64,000 bases of DNA from Methyloferula stellata AR4 (GCF_000385335.1 NZ_ARWA01000001.1:62001-126000); one strand, 5' to 3'. Shown: positions 34,203 to 43,710, numbered from the stretch's first letter. Notes: generated by a model not told the origin, from the sequence alone. Made by a program: numbers and translations.

Positions 34203-37200
34203 GTGTCCGCGCTCATCCATCGCCCCGTCCAGCCGGGAGACCATGTCTTTCTGGTCGATGGCTCGTCCTTCGTCTTTCGCGCCTATTTCCAGTCGATTCG
34301 GCAGGACGCCAAATATAATTACCGCTCCGACCGTCTGCCGACGGGCGCCGTGCGGCTGTTTTGCACCAAGCTCTTTCAATTCGTGAAGGACGGCGCGGCC
34401 GGATTCAAGCCGACGCATTTGGGTATCATCTTCGACAAATCCGAGAATTCCTTCCGCAAGGAAATCTATCCGGCCTACAAAGGCAATCGCTCCGAGCCGC
34501 CGGAAGATCTGATCCCCCAATTTCCGCTGATGCGCGCCGCCGTGCGCGCCTTCAACCTGCTGCCGATCGAGCAGGACCGCTATGAAGCGGACGATCTGAT
34601 TGCCACCTATGCGCGGCAGGCACGCGACCGCGGTGCGGACGTGCTCATCATCTCCGCCGACAAGGATTTGATGCAGCTGATCGAGCCGGGCGTCGCCATG
34701 TATGACCCGGCCTCCGGCGAAGCCGGCGCCAAAGGCTCGCGCGAAGAGCGCAAGATCGCCGAGGCCGAAGTCTTTGATTATTTCGGCGTGGCGCCGGATA
34801 AGGTCGTCGATGTGCAGGCGCTCGCGGGCGACTCGACCGATAATGTGCCGGGCGCGCGCGGCATCGGCATCAAGACCGCCGCGCAGCTCATCAACGAATA
34901 TGGCGACCTCGATACATTGTTGGCCCGCGCCGGCGAAATCAAGCAGCCAAAGCGGCGCGAATGCCTCACAAATCCGGAAGCCGTCGAGCTCATCCGAGTC
35001 TCGCGCGAACTCGTGAGGCTTGTGCGCGATGTGCAGCTCGAAGTGCCGCTCGACGATCTCGGTCTCGCCATGCCGGAAGGCAAGACGCTTGTTGCCTTCT
35101 GCAAGGCGATGGAGTTCACGACCATCACCAAGCGCGCCGCGGAAACCTTCGGCGTCGATGCCAATCTGATCGAACCGGACCCTGCCTTCGTGGGCCAAGC
35201 CGGCTGGCGCGGTCGCAATGGTGAGGCCCAAGAGCCGCCGGCACTGGAGCTGACGTCGCCAATTTCAGCTTCTGCTTCGCAGAAAGATCCAGTCACCACC
35301 AAAGGGCCAAAGCGCAATGCGCGTTATGGCGAGCCTGTGGAACCGACGGCGGTCGCCTCAGGCCCCGGCCATCTCGCGGCCGCGCGGGCGGAGGCCTTTC
35401 GTACCCTGCCTTTCGACCATAAAGCCTATGAGACGATCACCGATCTCGTGCAGCTCGACTCCTATCTTGCGACGGCGCGCAATCGGGGCCTGATCGCGGT
35501 CGATACCGAGACGACCTCTCTCGATCCGATGACAGCCGATCTCGTCGGCATTTCGCTCTGCTCGGCGCCAGGACGTGCCTGCTACATCCCGCTTGGTCAT
35601 GTCGGAGAAGGCGCGACGGATTTGTTCGGCGGCGGCAATCTTGTGCCCGGCCAGCTTCCGGCCGATGCCGTCTTCGCGCATTTGAAGCCGATCCTCGAAG
35701 ATCAAAGCGTGCTGAAGATCGCGCATAATATGAAATATGATTGGCTGATCTTCAAACAGCACGGCATCGAGGTTTCGCCGCTCGAAGACACATTGCTTTT
35801 ATCCTATGTGCTCGACGCCGGCCGCACCGATCACGGCATGGATGTGCTAGCTGAAAAATATTTCGGCCATAAGCCGATTTCCTTCGCGCAGGTCGCTGGT
35901 TCCGGCCGCAGCTTCATCGGCTTCGCCCGCGTTCCAATCGACAAGGCGACGGAATATGCGGCCGAGGATGCCGACGTTGCCTTGCGGCTTTGGGAGGTAC
36001 TCAAACCACGATTGCCGGCCGAATCCATGTCGCGCGTCTATGAAGGGCTCGAGCGGCCGATGATCGACACTTTGGCGCGCATGGAGCGGCGCGGCGTCTC
36101 GATCGATCGCACCATCCTCTCGCGACTGTCGGGCGAATTCGCGCAAGATATGGCGCGGCTCGAAGCCGAGATCTTCGAGCTCGCGGGCGAGGCCTTCAAT
36201 CTCGGCTCGCCGAAACAATTGGGCGATATTCTCTTCGGCAAAATGGGCCTGCCCGGCGCCAAGAAAACCGCGACCGGCGCTTGGTCGACAGCGGCCGGCG
36301 TGCTTGAAGATCTGGCCGAACAGGGCAATCCTTTTGCAAGATTGATCCTGGATTGGCGGCAGCTCTCCAAGTTGAAATCGACCTATACGGATGCGCTGCC
36401 CACGTACGTCAATCCGTCGACGCATCGCGTGCATACATCCTATGCGCTTGCCGCGACGACGACGGGACGGCTGTCGTCCTCCGAGCCGAATTTGCAGAAT
36501 ATCCCCGTGCGCAACGAAGCTGGCCGCAAGATCCGCAAAGCCTTCATTGCAAGCGAGGGCCATAAGTTGATCTCGGCCGACTATTCGCAGATCGAGCTCA
36601 GGCTGCTCGCGCATATCGCCGATATTCCGCAATTGAAATCGGCTTTCGCGCAAGGTCACGACATCCACGCGATGACGGCATCGGAAATGTTCGGCGTGCC
36701 GATCGAAGGCATGCCGTCCGACGTGCGGCGGCGCGCCAAGGCGATCAATTTCGGCATCGTCTATGGCATTTCGGCTTTCGGCCTCGCCAATCAGCTCGGC
36801 ATTCCGCGCGAGGAAGCTGGCGCCTATATCAAGAAATATTTCGAGCGCTTTCCCGGCATTCGCGACTATATCGACCAGACCAAGAAATTCTGCCGCGAGA
36901 ACGGCTATGTCGCCACGATCTTCGGGCGCAAATGCCATTACCCGCGCATCACAGCCTCGAACCCATCCGAGCGCGCGTTTAACGAACGCGCCGCGATCAA
37001 CGCGCCGATCCAAGGCTCGGCCGCCGACATCATCCGCCGCGCCATGGTGCGCATGGACGAAGCTTTGGTGAAGGCCAATCTCTCCGCGCAAATGCTGCTG
37101 CAAGTGCATGACGAATTGGTCTTTGAAGTGCCGGATGCCGAGGTCGATGCGACGATCGATCTCGTGCGTCGCGTGATGGTCGATGCGCCGCATCCGGCGC

Positions 37201-37265
37201 TCGATCTCTCCGTCCCGCTACAGGTCGATGCCAAGGCCGCGCAGAATTGGGACGAGGCGCATTAA
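34203..37265 (+). CDS. polA: DNA polymerase I
   Basis: 1020 aa, three domains. The 5'-3' flap exonuclease (about 10-310) has VFLVDGSSFVFRAYF, ADDLIATYA and GDSTDNVPGARGIG. The 3'-5' proofreading exonuclease (about 410-610) is intact with VDTETT (D434, E436). The polymerase domain has DYSQIELR (D793), RRRAKAINFGIVYG and QVHDE (D970). A low-complexity linker of about 50 residues (340-390, QKDPVTTKGPKRNARYGEPVEP) joins the first two domains. A GTG start follows GAGGAG. It acts in DNA repair and Okazaki-fragment processing. Confidence 0.96.
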   Translation: MSALIHRPVQPGDHVFLVDGSSFVFRAYFQSIRQDAKYNYRSDRLPTGAVRLFCTKLFQFVKDGAAGFKPTHLGIIFDKSENSFRKEIYPAYKGNRSEPPEDLIPQFPLMRAAVRAFNLLPIEQDRYEADDLIATYARQARDRGADVLIISADKDLMQLIEPGVAMYDPASGEAGAKGSREERKIAEAEVFDYFGVAPDKVVDVQALAGDSTDNVPGARGIGIKTAAQLINEYGDLDTLLARAGEIKQPKRRECLTNPEAVELIRVSRELVRLVRDVQLEVPLDDLGLAMPEGKTLVAFCKAMEFTTITKRAAETFGVDANLIEPDPAFVGQAGWRGRNGEAQEPPALELTSPISASASQKDPVTTKGPKRNARYGEPVEPTAVASGPGHLAAARAEAFRTLPFDHKAYETITDLVQLDSYLATARNRGLIAVDTETTSLDPMTADLVGISLCSAPGRACYIPLGHVGEGATDLFGGGNLVPGQLPADAVFAHLKPILEDQSVLKIAHNMKYDWLIFKQHGIEVSPLEDTLLLSYVLDAGRTDHGMDVLAEKYFGHKPISFAQVAGSGRSFIGFARVPIDKATEYAAEDADVALRLWEVLKPRLPAESMSRVYEGLERPMIDTLARMERRGVSIDRTILSRLSGEFAQDMARLEAEIFELAGEAFNLGSPKQLGDILFGKMGLPGAKKTATGAWSTAAGVLEDLAEQGNPFARLILDWRQLSKLKSTYTDALPTYVNPSTHRVHTSYALAATTTGRLSSSEPNLQNIPVRNEAGRKIRKAFIASEGHKLISADYSQIELRLLAHIADIPQLKSAFAQGHDIHAMTASEMFGVPIEGMPSDVRRRAKAINFGIVYGISAFGLANQLGIPREEAGAYIKKYFERFPGIRDYIDQTKKFCRENGYVATIFGRKCHYPRITASNPSERAFNERAAINAPIQGSAADIIRRAMVRMDEALVKANLSAQMLLQVHDELVFEVPDAEVDATIDLVRRVMVDAPHPALDLSVPLQVDAKAAQNWDEAH

Positions 37266-37300
37266 GGATCGGACTATATTTTCCTAGCAGCGCTTCATAT

Positions 37301-37314
37301 TATATTGTATATAC
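37301..37314 (+). promoter_or_regulatory. Candidate brnTA promoter/operator
   Basis: AT-rich patch in GC-rich DNA: TATATT resembles a -10 element and overlaps the perfect 8-bp palindrome GTATATAC, 17 bases before the brnT TTG. BrnT-BrnA modules are autoregulated, so a palindrome here fits, but this is inference. Confidence 0.4.
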
Positions 37315-37330
37315 GTTTTGAGCACCTATA

Positions 37331-37573
37331 TTGAAATTGGTTTGGGACGAGCGAAAGCGGCTGGCTAATCTCGACAAGCACGGGATGGATTTCGCTGACC
37401 TGAATATTTTGTTCTTCGAGTCTTCCACCATCGTTGAGGCCAAAAACGGACGCCTCATGGCAATCGGGCATCTTAACGGTGCCATAACTGTCGTCTTTGC
37501 TATCCTGGGGACGAGTGCCATATCAATCATCAGCATGCGCCCTGCGTCCGCAAAGGAAAGAAAACTTCTATGA
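37331..37573 (+). CDS. brnT: BrnT family toxin
   Basis: 80 aa, typical BrnT length. The conserved N-terminus is complete (VWDERKRLANLDKHGMDFADL), and the C-terminus carries the R-x-S/A-x-K-E-R segment (MRPASAKERKLL). BrnT is a RelE-fold ribonuclease toxin of type II toxin-antitoxin systems. The TTG start gives the family N-terminus (LKLVWDE). It is coupled by a 4 bp overlap to the antitoxin gene downstream, the usual BrnT-BrnA order. Confidence 0.88.
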   Translation: MKLVWDERKRLANLDKHGMDFADLNILFFESSTIVEAKNGRLMAIGHLNGAITVVFAILGTSAISIISMRPASAKERKLL

Positions 37574-37863
37574 AAAAGAAAGAATTCCGACCGGGCCATG
37601 GGTACAGCAAAGAGGACTGGGATGCGATCGACAGTCCTGAACTTACGGACGAAGAGCTTCGCAATGCAAAGCCATTTGCGGAAGTCTTCCCGGAACTCGC
37701 CGAGAGCATCCGTCGTAGTCGTGGTCCGCAGAAGGAGCCGACCAAGGTCGCCGTCTCGATCCGCCTGAGCCAGGACGTTCTTGCCTATTACAAGGGCCAG
37801 GGCGAGAAGTGGCAATCACGCATCGATGCGGACCTGCGCAAGATCGTCGCGCGCAAGCGCTAG
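37570..37863 (+). CDS. brnA: BrnA family antitoxin
   Basis: 97 aa. The N-terminal half is acidic and presumably toxin-binding (SKEDWDAIDSPELTDEELRNAKPFAE). The C-terminal half is the ribbon-helix-helix DNA-binding region (KVAVSIRLSQDVLAYYKGQGEKWQSRIDADLRKIV). It neutralises BrnT and represses the operon. It starts within the brnT stop (ATGA). The P-loop kinase gene follows 11 bp after its stop and could be co-transcribed. Confidence 0.88.
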   Translation: MKKKEFRPGHGYSKEDWDAIDSPELTDEELRNAKPFAEVFPELAESIRRSRGPQKEPTKVAVSIRLSQDVLAYYKGQGEKWQSRIDADLRKIVARKR

Positions 37864-37874
37864 CGACATTGGCC

Positions 37875-38465
37875 ATGCCGGATAAAGCTTTCGTTATCGG
37901 CCTATCGGGCGTGCCCGGCTCCGGCAAGTCGACGCTGCTCAATCTGCTGTTGCACGACTTCGGCACCGCGCAGGCCGTCTATTACGACCGGTTCGATCCC
38001 GGCATGACCGACGCGCAGATTTGCGATTGGGTTGCGCGCAAGGGCGATCCGAACGAACTCGTTTTCGCGGGCCTCGTTCATGAACTCACGCGCCAAACGC
38101 AAGTTCAAGCCGTGGCGGCGCAAAGGCCGCTCGTCTTTTTCGAAACCGCCTTCGGACGCGTTCATAAGACGACCGGCGCCTTCATCGATTTCCTCGTCTG
38201 GATCGACACGCCGCTGGAAATCGCTCTGTCGCGCGCGAGTCTGGTTTTTCTCGCCGCGCAACGCGATCGGACGCCTGAGACCGCGCGTGATTTCATCGCC
38301 TGGATGACGCGCTATATGCAGGATTATCCCCTGCTCCGTCAGTTATATCTGAGCATGAACGAGAAGATGGCATCGACAGCCGATTTGATCCTCGACGGCA
38401 CGCAACCTGCCGAGGCTTTGGCCGCATCCGTTAAGACGGCGCTCGCCGCGCGGGGGCTGAAATAG
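37875..38465 (+). CDS. P-loop NTPase, uridine-kinase-like
   Basis: 196 aa with Walker A GVPGSGKST (about 13-21) immediately after the first strand, and a general nucleoside/uridine kinase-like layout (YYDRFDPG, VFFETAFGR, FLVWIDTPLEIALSRA, LYLSMNEK). Similar proteins are annotated as uridine kinase or phosphoribulokinase-like; the substrate is unknown. The ATG at 37875 is chosen because it is just upstream of the first strand; the frame is open further back into brnA. Confidence 0.75.
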   Translation: MPDKAFVIGLSGVPGSGKSTLLNLLLHDFGTAQAVYYDRFDPGMTDAQICDWVARKGDPNELVFAGLVHELTRQTQVQAVAAQRPLVFFETAFGRVHKTTGAFIDFLVWIDTPLEIALSRASLVFLAAQRDRTPETARDFIAWMTRYMQDYPLLRQLYLSMNEKMASTADLILDGTQPAEALAASVKTALAARGLK

Positions 38466-38476
38466 CAGTAGCGCAG

Positions 38477-39226
38477 TTAACTCCGCGCCGCCTTCGCAAG
38501 CTCGACGAGCATTTTCCGCAACCCCTCACCATCTATCACGCGCTGCGGAAACACCAATCGCGCGGTGAGATCGCCGTCGGCCAGATCGAGCCCATCGGGA
38601 TCAATCCCCGTCACCTGCCATGCCCCGTGCTGCGCGCCCGCCAAGACAGTCGCATAAAGCGCCAGCGCATCTTTATGATCGGCGTTCATATGCGCGAGCG
38701 CATCGGCCTCCCCGGAAAGAAGGGCGTCCGCGCCCTGAACATCCGTCAGCAATGTCGCCGCGTCGAAACGGCCGGTCTTGCCGAACCCCCCGTTCAAATG
38801 CGCTTGCGCGATCTCGACATGAAAAAAAGCGAAATCGCCAAAATCCGCATAAAGCGCGGATTTCGGGTGCCGCGCGAGAAAGCGCGCCTTCAAAGCCGCG
38901 CGCCGCTTGGGCTCGGTGACTTTCTCAGCCTTGCCGGTCAGGGTGAGGCGCGGATGCGCAAGCGGATCGCCTGCCCCGCTTTGGGCCAAAAGCAGAGACA
39001 ATCTCGGATCATTGGCAAGATGGCGCGTATGCGCAGCCAATTGCGACATGAGGAGAATGGGGCTGCCGTCGGGTTCTGTCGCCACATTGACGAGCGTCGC
39101 GAAAGGCTCGCCATCGGGCGGCGCGAGCGTCGCCAAAGCGGCGGCGCGGATACGGCGCAGCAAGGCCTTGGCCTCGGCAAGCGCATCATAGGGAGCCGGG
39201 GTGCTTTCCTGCACAGCTTTGGTCAT
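38477..39226 (-). CDS. HugZ-like pyridoxamine 5'-phosphate oxidase-fold protein
   Basis: 249 aa. The N-terminal split-barrel flavin-binding-type domain (AALATLAPPDGEPFATLVNVATEPDGSPILL) is followed by a C-terminal DUF2470 domain (ALAHMNADHKDALALYA). This is the layout of HugZ-family proteins implicated in haem iron use. The family fold binds FMN or haem; which one applies here is not evident. The start follows GAGG. It converges with the P-loop kinase, 11 bp apart. Confidence 0.85.
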   Translation of the reverse strand: MTKAVQESTPAPYDALAEAKALLRRIRAAALATLAPPDGEPFATLVNVATEPDGSPILLMSQLAAHTRHLANDPRLSLLLAQSGAGDPLAHPRLTLTGKAEKVTEPKRRAALKARFLARHPKSALYADFGDFAFFHVEIAQAHLNGGFGKTGRFDAATLLTDVQGADALLSGEADALAHMNADHKDALALYATVLAGAQHGAWQVTGIDPDGLDLADGDLTARLVFPQRVIDGEGLRKMLVELAKAARS

Positions 39227-39333
39227 AAAAGCCTCTGTCGGATGAACGCGAATAAACTTGCCTGATTGGACAAAGCATTTACAGAAGCTGCATTTAACGA
39301 GAAAGCGAAACCACGAAAGGAGGAAATCTGTCC

Positions 39334-39912
39334 ATGAACAAGAGTTCTCTGCCCAACCGCTGCTTACGTCTCAGATCCTGGCCGATTTTCGCCGCCGGTT
39401 TCGGCTTGGTGCTCGTTCTGCCCTTCGCCGCGGAAGCTGCGCCGGATCCGGCCTGCGAGCCCATGTTCACGGCGATCACGAAATTGCTACAGACGCCCAA
39501 TCATCAATATATGAGCCAGAGCTCTGCCACTTACGCCTTGCAGAACGGCGGGAAAATGCGGACAAGCGAGAGCATTTCGACGAGCGATACATCCTACGTC
39601 AAGCTCAACGACCAATGGCGGAAAGTGCCGTACACGCCGCAAGATCTGATGAAACACGAGGAAGAAAGCCGGCAGAATTCCAATGAAATCTGCCATTTCC
39701 TGCGTGACGATAGCAGCGAAGGCGAAGCTTCCGTCTATGACGCCCATAGCGAGACGCCCGCGGGCAAATCGGCAGTCCAGATCTGGATTTCAAAGGTTAA
39801 CGGCCTGCCTTTGCGCGAGGAAATCGACCTTGACCTCAAGGATAAGGGCAAGACCCATTCGTCGGTTCGCTTCGACTATGATCACGTCGAACCCCCGAAA
39901 GACGCGAAATAA
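39334..39912 (+). CDS. Secreted hypothetical protein
   Basis: 192 aa. A signal peptide (basic start, IFAAGFGLVLVLPFAAEA, cleavage near AEA) is followed by an all-beta-like domain with two cysteines (DPACEP and EICHFL). Polar strands such as YVKLNDQWRKVPY and SAVQIWISKVNGLPLREEIDLDLKDKGK resemble small LolA/DUF-type periplasmic domains that read out lipid or sugar, but I do not recognise the family. Perfect AGGAGG upstream. Probably monocistronic. Confidence 0.72.
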   Translation: MNKSSLPNRCLRLRSWPIFAAGFGLVLVLPFAAEAAPDPACEPMFTAITKLLQTPNHQYMSQSSATYALQNGGKMRTSESISTSDTSYVKLNDQWRKVPYTPQDLMKHEEESRQNSNEICHFLRDDSSEGEASVYDAHSETPAGKSAVQIWISKVNGLPLREEIDLDLKDKGKTHSSVRFDYDHVEPPKDAK

Positions 39913-40215
39913 AGCTCATTGCGTCCGGTAGCGGCACCGGATCAATGCTAATAGGGTGGCGCTCCCGGAAAACTCGTCTATAGTCAGCGCTCTAGAGCCT
40001 GATTCTTGATTTCCGGGCAGTTTCCGGCCTCAAGCGTCACATTTCGGCCTTCAAAGCCCCTAAGGTCGCGTGGCTGATCTTGGGCATTTACTCGGGCACC
40101 GAGCGTTCCGGCGCCGTAAGCTTGAGACAGCAAGCCGGGACTATAACCAACCGGCAGCGGATCATCCGAGTCACGGGGCCAGATCCTCGGAGCTCCATCA
40201 AGGTTAGGATTCTTC
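39913..40215. other. Upstream region of chvI
   Basis: 303 bp without a gene. The phosphoenolpyruvate carboxykinase gene usually divergent from chvI in rhizobia is not here. A GCGTCACATTT element at about 40033-40043 resembles direct GTCAC motifs reported for ChvI-type regulators, but I could not verify this. No terminator for the upstream gene is clear. Confidence 0.35.
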
Positions 40216-40911
40216 ATGCCAATGATCGCTCTCGTCGACGACGACCGCAATATACTCGCGTCGGTGTCGATTGCCCTTGAGGGGGAAGGCTATCGCGTTC
40301 AGACCTATACCGACGGATCGACAGCACTCGACGGATTGAAGACCAATCCTCCCGATCTCGCCATCTTCGATATTAAGATGCCGCGCATGGACGGCATGGA
40401 GCTTCTGCGCCGCCTGCGCCAGAAATCCGATCTGCCGGTGATTTTCCTGACGTCGAAAGACGAGGAAATCGACGAATTGTTCGGCCTCAAGATGGGCGCC
40501 GACGATTTCATCCGCAAACCCTTTTCGCAGCGTCTGCTGGTCGAGCGCGTCCGCGCCATCCTGCGCCGGGCCAATCCCAAGGAAGCCGCGGCGCAAAAGG
40601 AATCCGAGGCGAAGCTCCTCGAGCGCGGTCTCCTCAAGATGGACCCCGAGCGCCATACCTGCACCTGGAAGAACGAGGCCGTGACGCTCACGGTCACCGA
40701 GTTCCTCATCCTCCAGGCCTTGGCGACGCGGCCGGGCGTCGTCAAAAGCCGCAACGCCTTGATGGATGCGGCCTATGACGATCAGGTTTATGTCGACGAC
40801 CGCACGATCGACAGCCACATCAAGCGGCTGCGCAAGAAGTTCAAATCGGTCGACGACGATTTTGAAATGATCGAGACGCTTTACGGCGTCGGCTATCGTT
40901 TCAAGGAATAG
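40216..40911 (+). CDS. chvI: Response regulator ChvI
   Basis: 231 aa OmpR-family regulator. The receiver domain has acidic pocket DDD, phosphoacceptor D52 (IFDIKMP) and K-P pair (IRKPFSQ). The C-terminal winged helix ends [17 protein letters not shown]...VGYRF. The sequence is of the ChvI/ExoI type controlling cell envelope, exopolysaccharide and acid responses. chvG follows 80 bp downstream, then hprK and the PTS genes, the order conserved in Hyphomicrobiales. Confidence 0.95.
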   Translation: MPMIALVDDDRNILASVSIALEGEGYRVQTYTDGSTALDGLKTNPPDLAIFDIKMPRMDGMELLRRLRQKSDLPVIFLTSKDEEIDELFGLKMGADDFIRKPFSQRLLVERVRAILRRANPKEAAAQKESEAKLLERGLLKMDPERHTCTWKNEAVTLTVTEFLILQALATRPGVVKSRNALMDAAYDDQVYVDDRTIDSHIKRLRKKFKSVDDDFEMIETLYGVGYRFKE

Positions 40912-40991
40912 TCGGTCCCGCTGGACTCACATCGGGCTTTCCGCTCTTGTTGCCTCATGAAGCTCAAGGCGGAGGAAGTGGCTAAACCGAG

Positions 40992-42833
40992 ATGAGCCTC
41001 GACGTACGCGAAGACAAGGTTGTCAACTTCGACGGTCTGCGGCGCCTCAAGCGCATGCAGATCACGGCGGCTTTGCGGCTGCGCAAGATCTGGCGCGCGA
41101 TCGGGTCTCGCTTTTCGTCCTCGCTGACGCGGCGCATCGTCGTTCTCAATCTGGGCGGCCTCGTCGCGCTCGCCTTCGGCTTTCTCTACCTCAATCAGTT
41201 TCGTGAAGGCCTGATCGACGCGCGCGTGCAAAGCTTGCAGACGCAGGGCGAGATCATCGCCGCGGCGATCGCGGCTTCCGCCACCGTCGAGACCGATGCG
41301 ATCACCATCGATCCCGAAAAGCTGTTGCAGCTCGCGCCCGGGGAAAGCTATGGCGTCGCGGATGAAAGCCAGCCGTCGCTCGAATTCTCGATCAACCCGG
41401 AACGCATCGGCCCGGTGCTGCGCCGGCTTGTTTCGCCGACCCGCACAAGAGCGCGGATCTATGATCGCGACGGCTATATGCTGCTCGACTCGCGCTCGCT
41501 GACGAGCCGCTCCAATATTTTACGCTATGACCTGCCGGCGGAGCCACATGAAGAGTCGCTGCCTCTGATCGAACGCACATGGAACGCGGTGAAGGGCCGT
41601 TTCGGCCAAAGCGACATGCCGCTCTATGAGGATCGCGACTCGGGCAATGGCAAGTTCTATCCGGAAGTGGCTCATGCTTTGACCGGCGCGGCGCAATCGA
41701 TCGTCAGGGTCAATGCCAAAGGCGAGACCATCGTCTCCGTCGCAGTGCCGATCCAAAGGCTGCGGGCCGTGCATGGCGCGCTTCTGCTTTCGACGCAAGG
41801 CGGCGATATAGACTCGATCATCGCCTCCGAACGCTGGGCGATTTTGCGGATCTTTCTCGCCTCCGCCGCCGTCATGCTGATCCTGTCGCTCTTCCTCGCG
41901 GGCACGATCGCCGAACCGATGCGGCGTCTGGCGGAAGCAGCCGAGCGCGTGCGGCGGGGCATTAAATCGCGGCAGCAGATTCCCGATTTCACCGACCGTT
42001 ACGACGAGATCGGACATCTCTCGGGCGCGCTGCGCGATATGACCACGGCGCTTTATAATCGCATCGAGGCCATCGAAAGTTTCGCCGCAGATGTCGCGCA
42101 TGAATTGAAGAATCCCCTGACCTCGCTGCGCAGCGCCGTCGAGACGCTTCCCATCGCCCGCACGCCGGAAGCGCATCAGCGGCTGCTCGCGATCATCCAG
42201 CACGACATCCGCCGGCTCGACCGTCTGATCAGCGACATTTCGGACGCCTCGCGGCTCGATGCGGAATTGGCCCGCGCCGATATGGATGTCGTCGATCTGG
42301 CGCGTCTGCTCGGCGCCGTCGTCGCGGTGGCGAACGAAGTGAAAAGCGAAGACGGCGTCCACATCAGTCTCGATATTGCGCCACGCGCCCGTGACGAGGA
42401 CGGCCGCAACCGCAATTTCAAGGTGATGGGTTTTGATTCCCGTCTCGGGCAAGTCTTCAACAATCTGCTCGACAATGCCCGGTCTTTTTCGGTCCAGCAC
42501 GGCAATGTCCGCGTTGCCTTGCGGCAGGCGCGTGGCGCGCCGCGGGCGGGTCCGATGCGGGATGGTTTCGAAGTCATCATCGACGATGACGGGCCGGGCA
42601 TTCCGGACGATGCCTTCGAGCGGATCTTCGAGCGCTTTTATACCGACCGTCCCAATCAGGGGTTCGGTCAGAATTCCGGGCTCGGCCTGTCGATTTCGCG
42701 GCAGATCATCGAAGCGCATGGCGGCCGCATCACGGCAACCAACCGCCTCGCGCCGGCTATGTCCGACGGCAGCCGCGCGCCCGTCGTGCTCGGCGCGCGT
42801 TTCAGTGTCTGGCTGCCGGCCGCGCCGAAATGA
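40992..42833 (+). CDS. chvG: Sensor histidine kinase ChvG (ExoS-type)
   Basis: 613 aa. Membrane helices at about 48-68 and 283-305 flank a periplasmic domain of about 215 residues, the region that ExoR-type regulators bind in rhizobia. HAMP (to about 350), HisKA with H370 (DVAHELKNPLTSLRS) and HATPase_c (NNLLDNARSFS, DDDGPGIP, GLGLSISRQI) follow. It phosphorylates ChvI. The stop overlaps hprK by 4 bp. No exoR gene is in the window. Confidence 0.95.
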   Translation: MSLDVREDKVVNFDGLRRLKRMQITAALRLRKIWRAIGSRFSSSLTRRIVVLNLGGLVALAFGFLYLNQFREGLIDARVQSLQTQGEIIAAAIAASATVETDAITIDPEKLLQLAPGESYGVADESQPSLEFSINPERIGPVLRRLVSPTRTRARIYDRDGYMLLDSRSLTSRSNILRYDLPAEPHEESLPLIERTWNAVKGRFGQSDMPLYEDRDSGNGKFYPEVAHALTGAAQSIVRVNAKGETIVSVAVPIQRLRAVHGALLLSTQGGDIDSIIASERWAILRIFLASAAVMLILSLFLAGTIAEPMRRLAEAAERVRRGIKSRQQIPDFTDRYDEIGHLSGALRDMTTALYNRIEAIESFAADVAHELKNPLTSLRSAVETLPIARTPEAHQRLLAIIQHDIRRLDRLISDISDASRLDAELARADMDVVDLARLLGAVVAVANEVKSEDGVHISLDIAPRARDEDGRNRNFKVMGFDSRLGQVFNNLLDNARSFSVQHGNVRVALRQARGAPRAGPMRDGFEVIIDDDGPGIPDDAFERIFERFYTDRPNQGFGQNSGLGLSISRQIIEAHGGRITATNRLAPAMSDGSRAPVVLGARFSVWLPAAPK

Positions 42834-43321
42834 GCGCAGCTCTCCTAGCAGAAGCAAAGCCCATCTATATTCACGCGACGGCCGTAGTGATCGGCCGTGC
42901 CGGCATTCTGATCCGAGGGCCTTCCCGCGCCGGCAAAAGCAGCCTCGCGCTTGCCTTGCTCGCGGAGGCGGCGCGGCTCTCTCTATTCGGCCGGCTCGTC
43001 GGAGATGATAGAGTCAGCGTCGAGAGTCAGGGCAAAACACTTGTGTTGCGCGGCCATCCCGCGATTCAAGGAAAGATCGAACAGCGCGGCAAAGGCATTC
43101 TCGACGTCGCCTTCGAGCCATCGGCCGTCGCGCGCTATGTGATCGATCTCGGGGCCCCCGGAGCCGCTTCAACATCTGCGGCCACCACCCGCATCGAAGA
43201 CGTGGAGCTGCCGGTCTTGACGCTGCCGCCGAATCTCGACGCCGCCGAACGCGCCGCCCTGGTCATGGCCGTCCTTTCCCAAACCGAGGCAGGAGAGATG
43301 GCCTCGCCGCGTCCAAGTTGA
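42830..43321 (+). CDS. hprK: HPr kinase/phosphorylase, short alphaproteobacterial form
   Basis: 163 aa. Only the C-terminal kinase domain is present, as in other alphaproteobacteria. Walker A is GPSRAGKSS (about 29-37). The family signature strand VGDDRVSVE and the phosphorylase region GKIEQRGKGILDV are visible. It phosphorylates HPr on the regulatory serine; the substrate (ptsH, S68) is encoded 0.8 kb downstream. It overlaps chvG by 4 bp, linking envelope sensing to PTS regulation. Confidence 0.93.
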   Translation: MSAALLAEAKPIYIHATAVVIGRAGILIRGPSRAGKSSLALALLAEAARLSLFGRLVGDDRVSVESQGKTLVLRGHPAIQGKIEQRGKGILDVAFEPSAVARYVIDLGAPGAASTSAATTRIEDVELPVLTLPPNLDAAERAALVMAVLSQTEAGEMASPRPS

Positions 43322-43710
43322 CGCAGCACCGTCATATGCGGAACCGTTGCAATGCAAAAAGCTTTAAAGAATATATAAGGTATTGTTTTGATATCATTTT
43401 AGCGAGTAATGAGACGTCCTACGCCGGTTCGGCCATTTACGCGGAAAAGTTAACGTCGAGATGATTCTTCTTCGATTCCGCCACACACCCGAAAAACCCT
43501 TTGGAACCGGGCCTTATTTCGCTTGCCAAGTTCGCCGCAACGCACAAAATGGCGCGTCGAAACGAGCCCGGCGCCAAAAATGCGTGTTTCTAGCAGCCCA
43601 GCCTCGCGGGCTGGTCAACGTCTGGTTCACAACTGACCTCCCTATTATGACCCACCCCATCATATGAGCCGAGATCACGTACGGAGTTCCCGAATGAACG
43701 GACGCCGCAG
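43322..43710. other. hprK-EIIA intergenic region
   Basis: 389 bp without a convincing gene. It includes an AT-rich stretch (43360-43400) that could hold the promoter for the EIIA-HPr pair, and a CCAGCC-TCGC-GGGCTGG hairpin near 43600. A frame at 43461-43667 has no ribosome site and a composition unlike neighbours. A GAGTTCC patch lies upstream of the EIIA start. Confidence 0.45.

Noticed and set aside
43461-43667. A 68-codon frame in the hprK-EIIA spacer
   Set aside because: No ribosome site and random composition.
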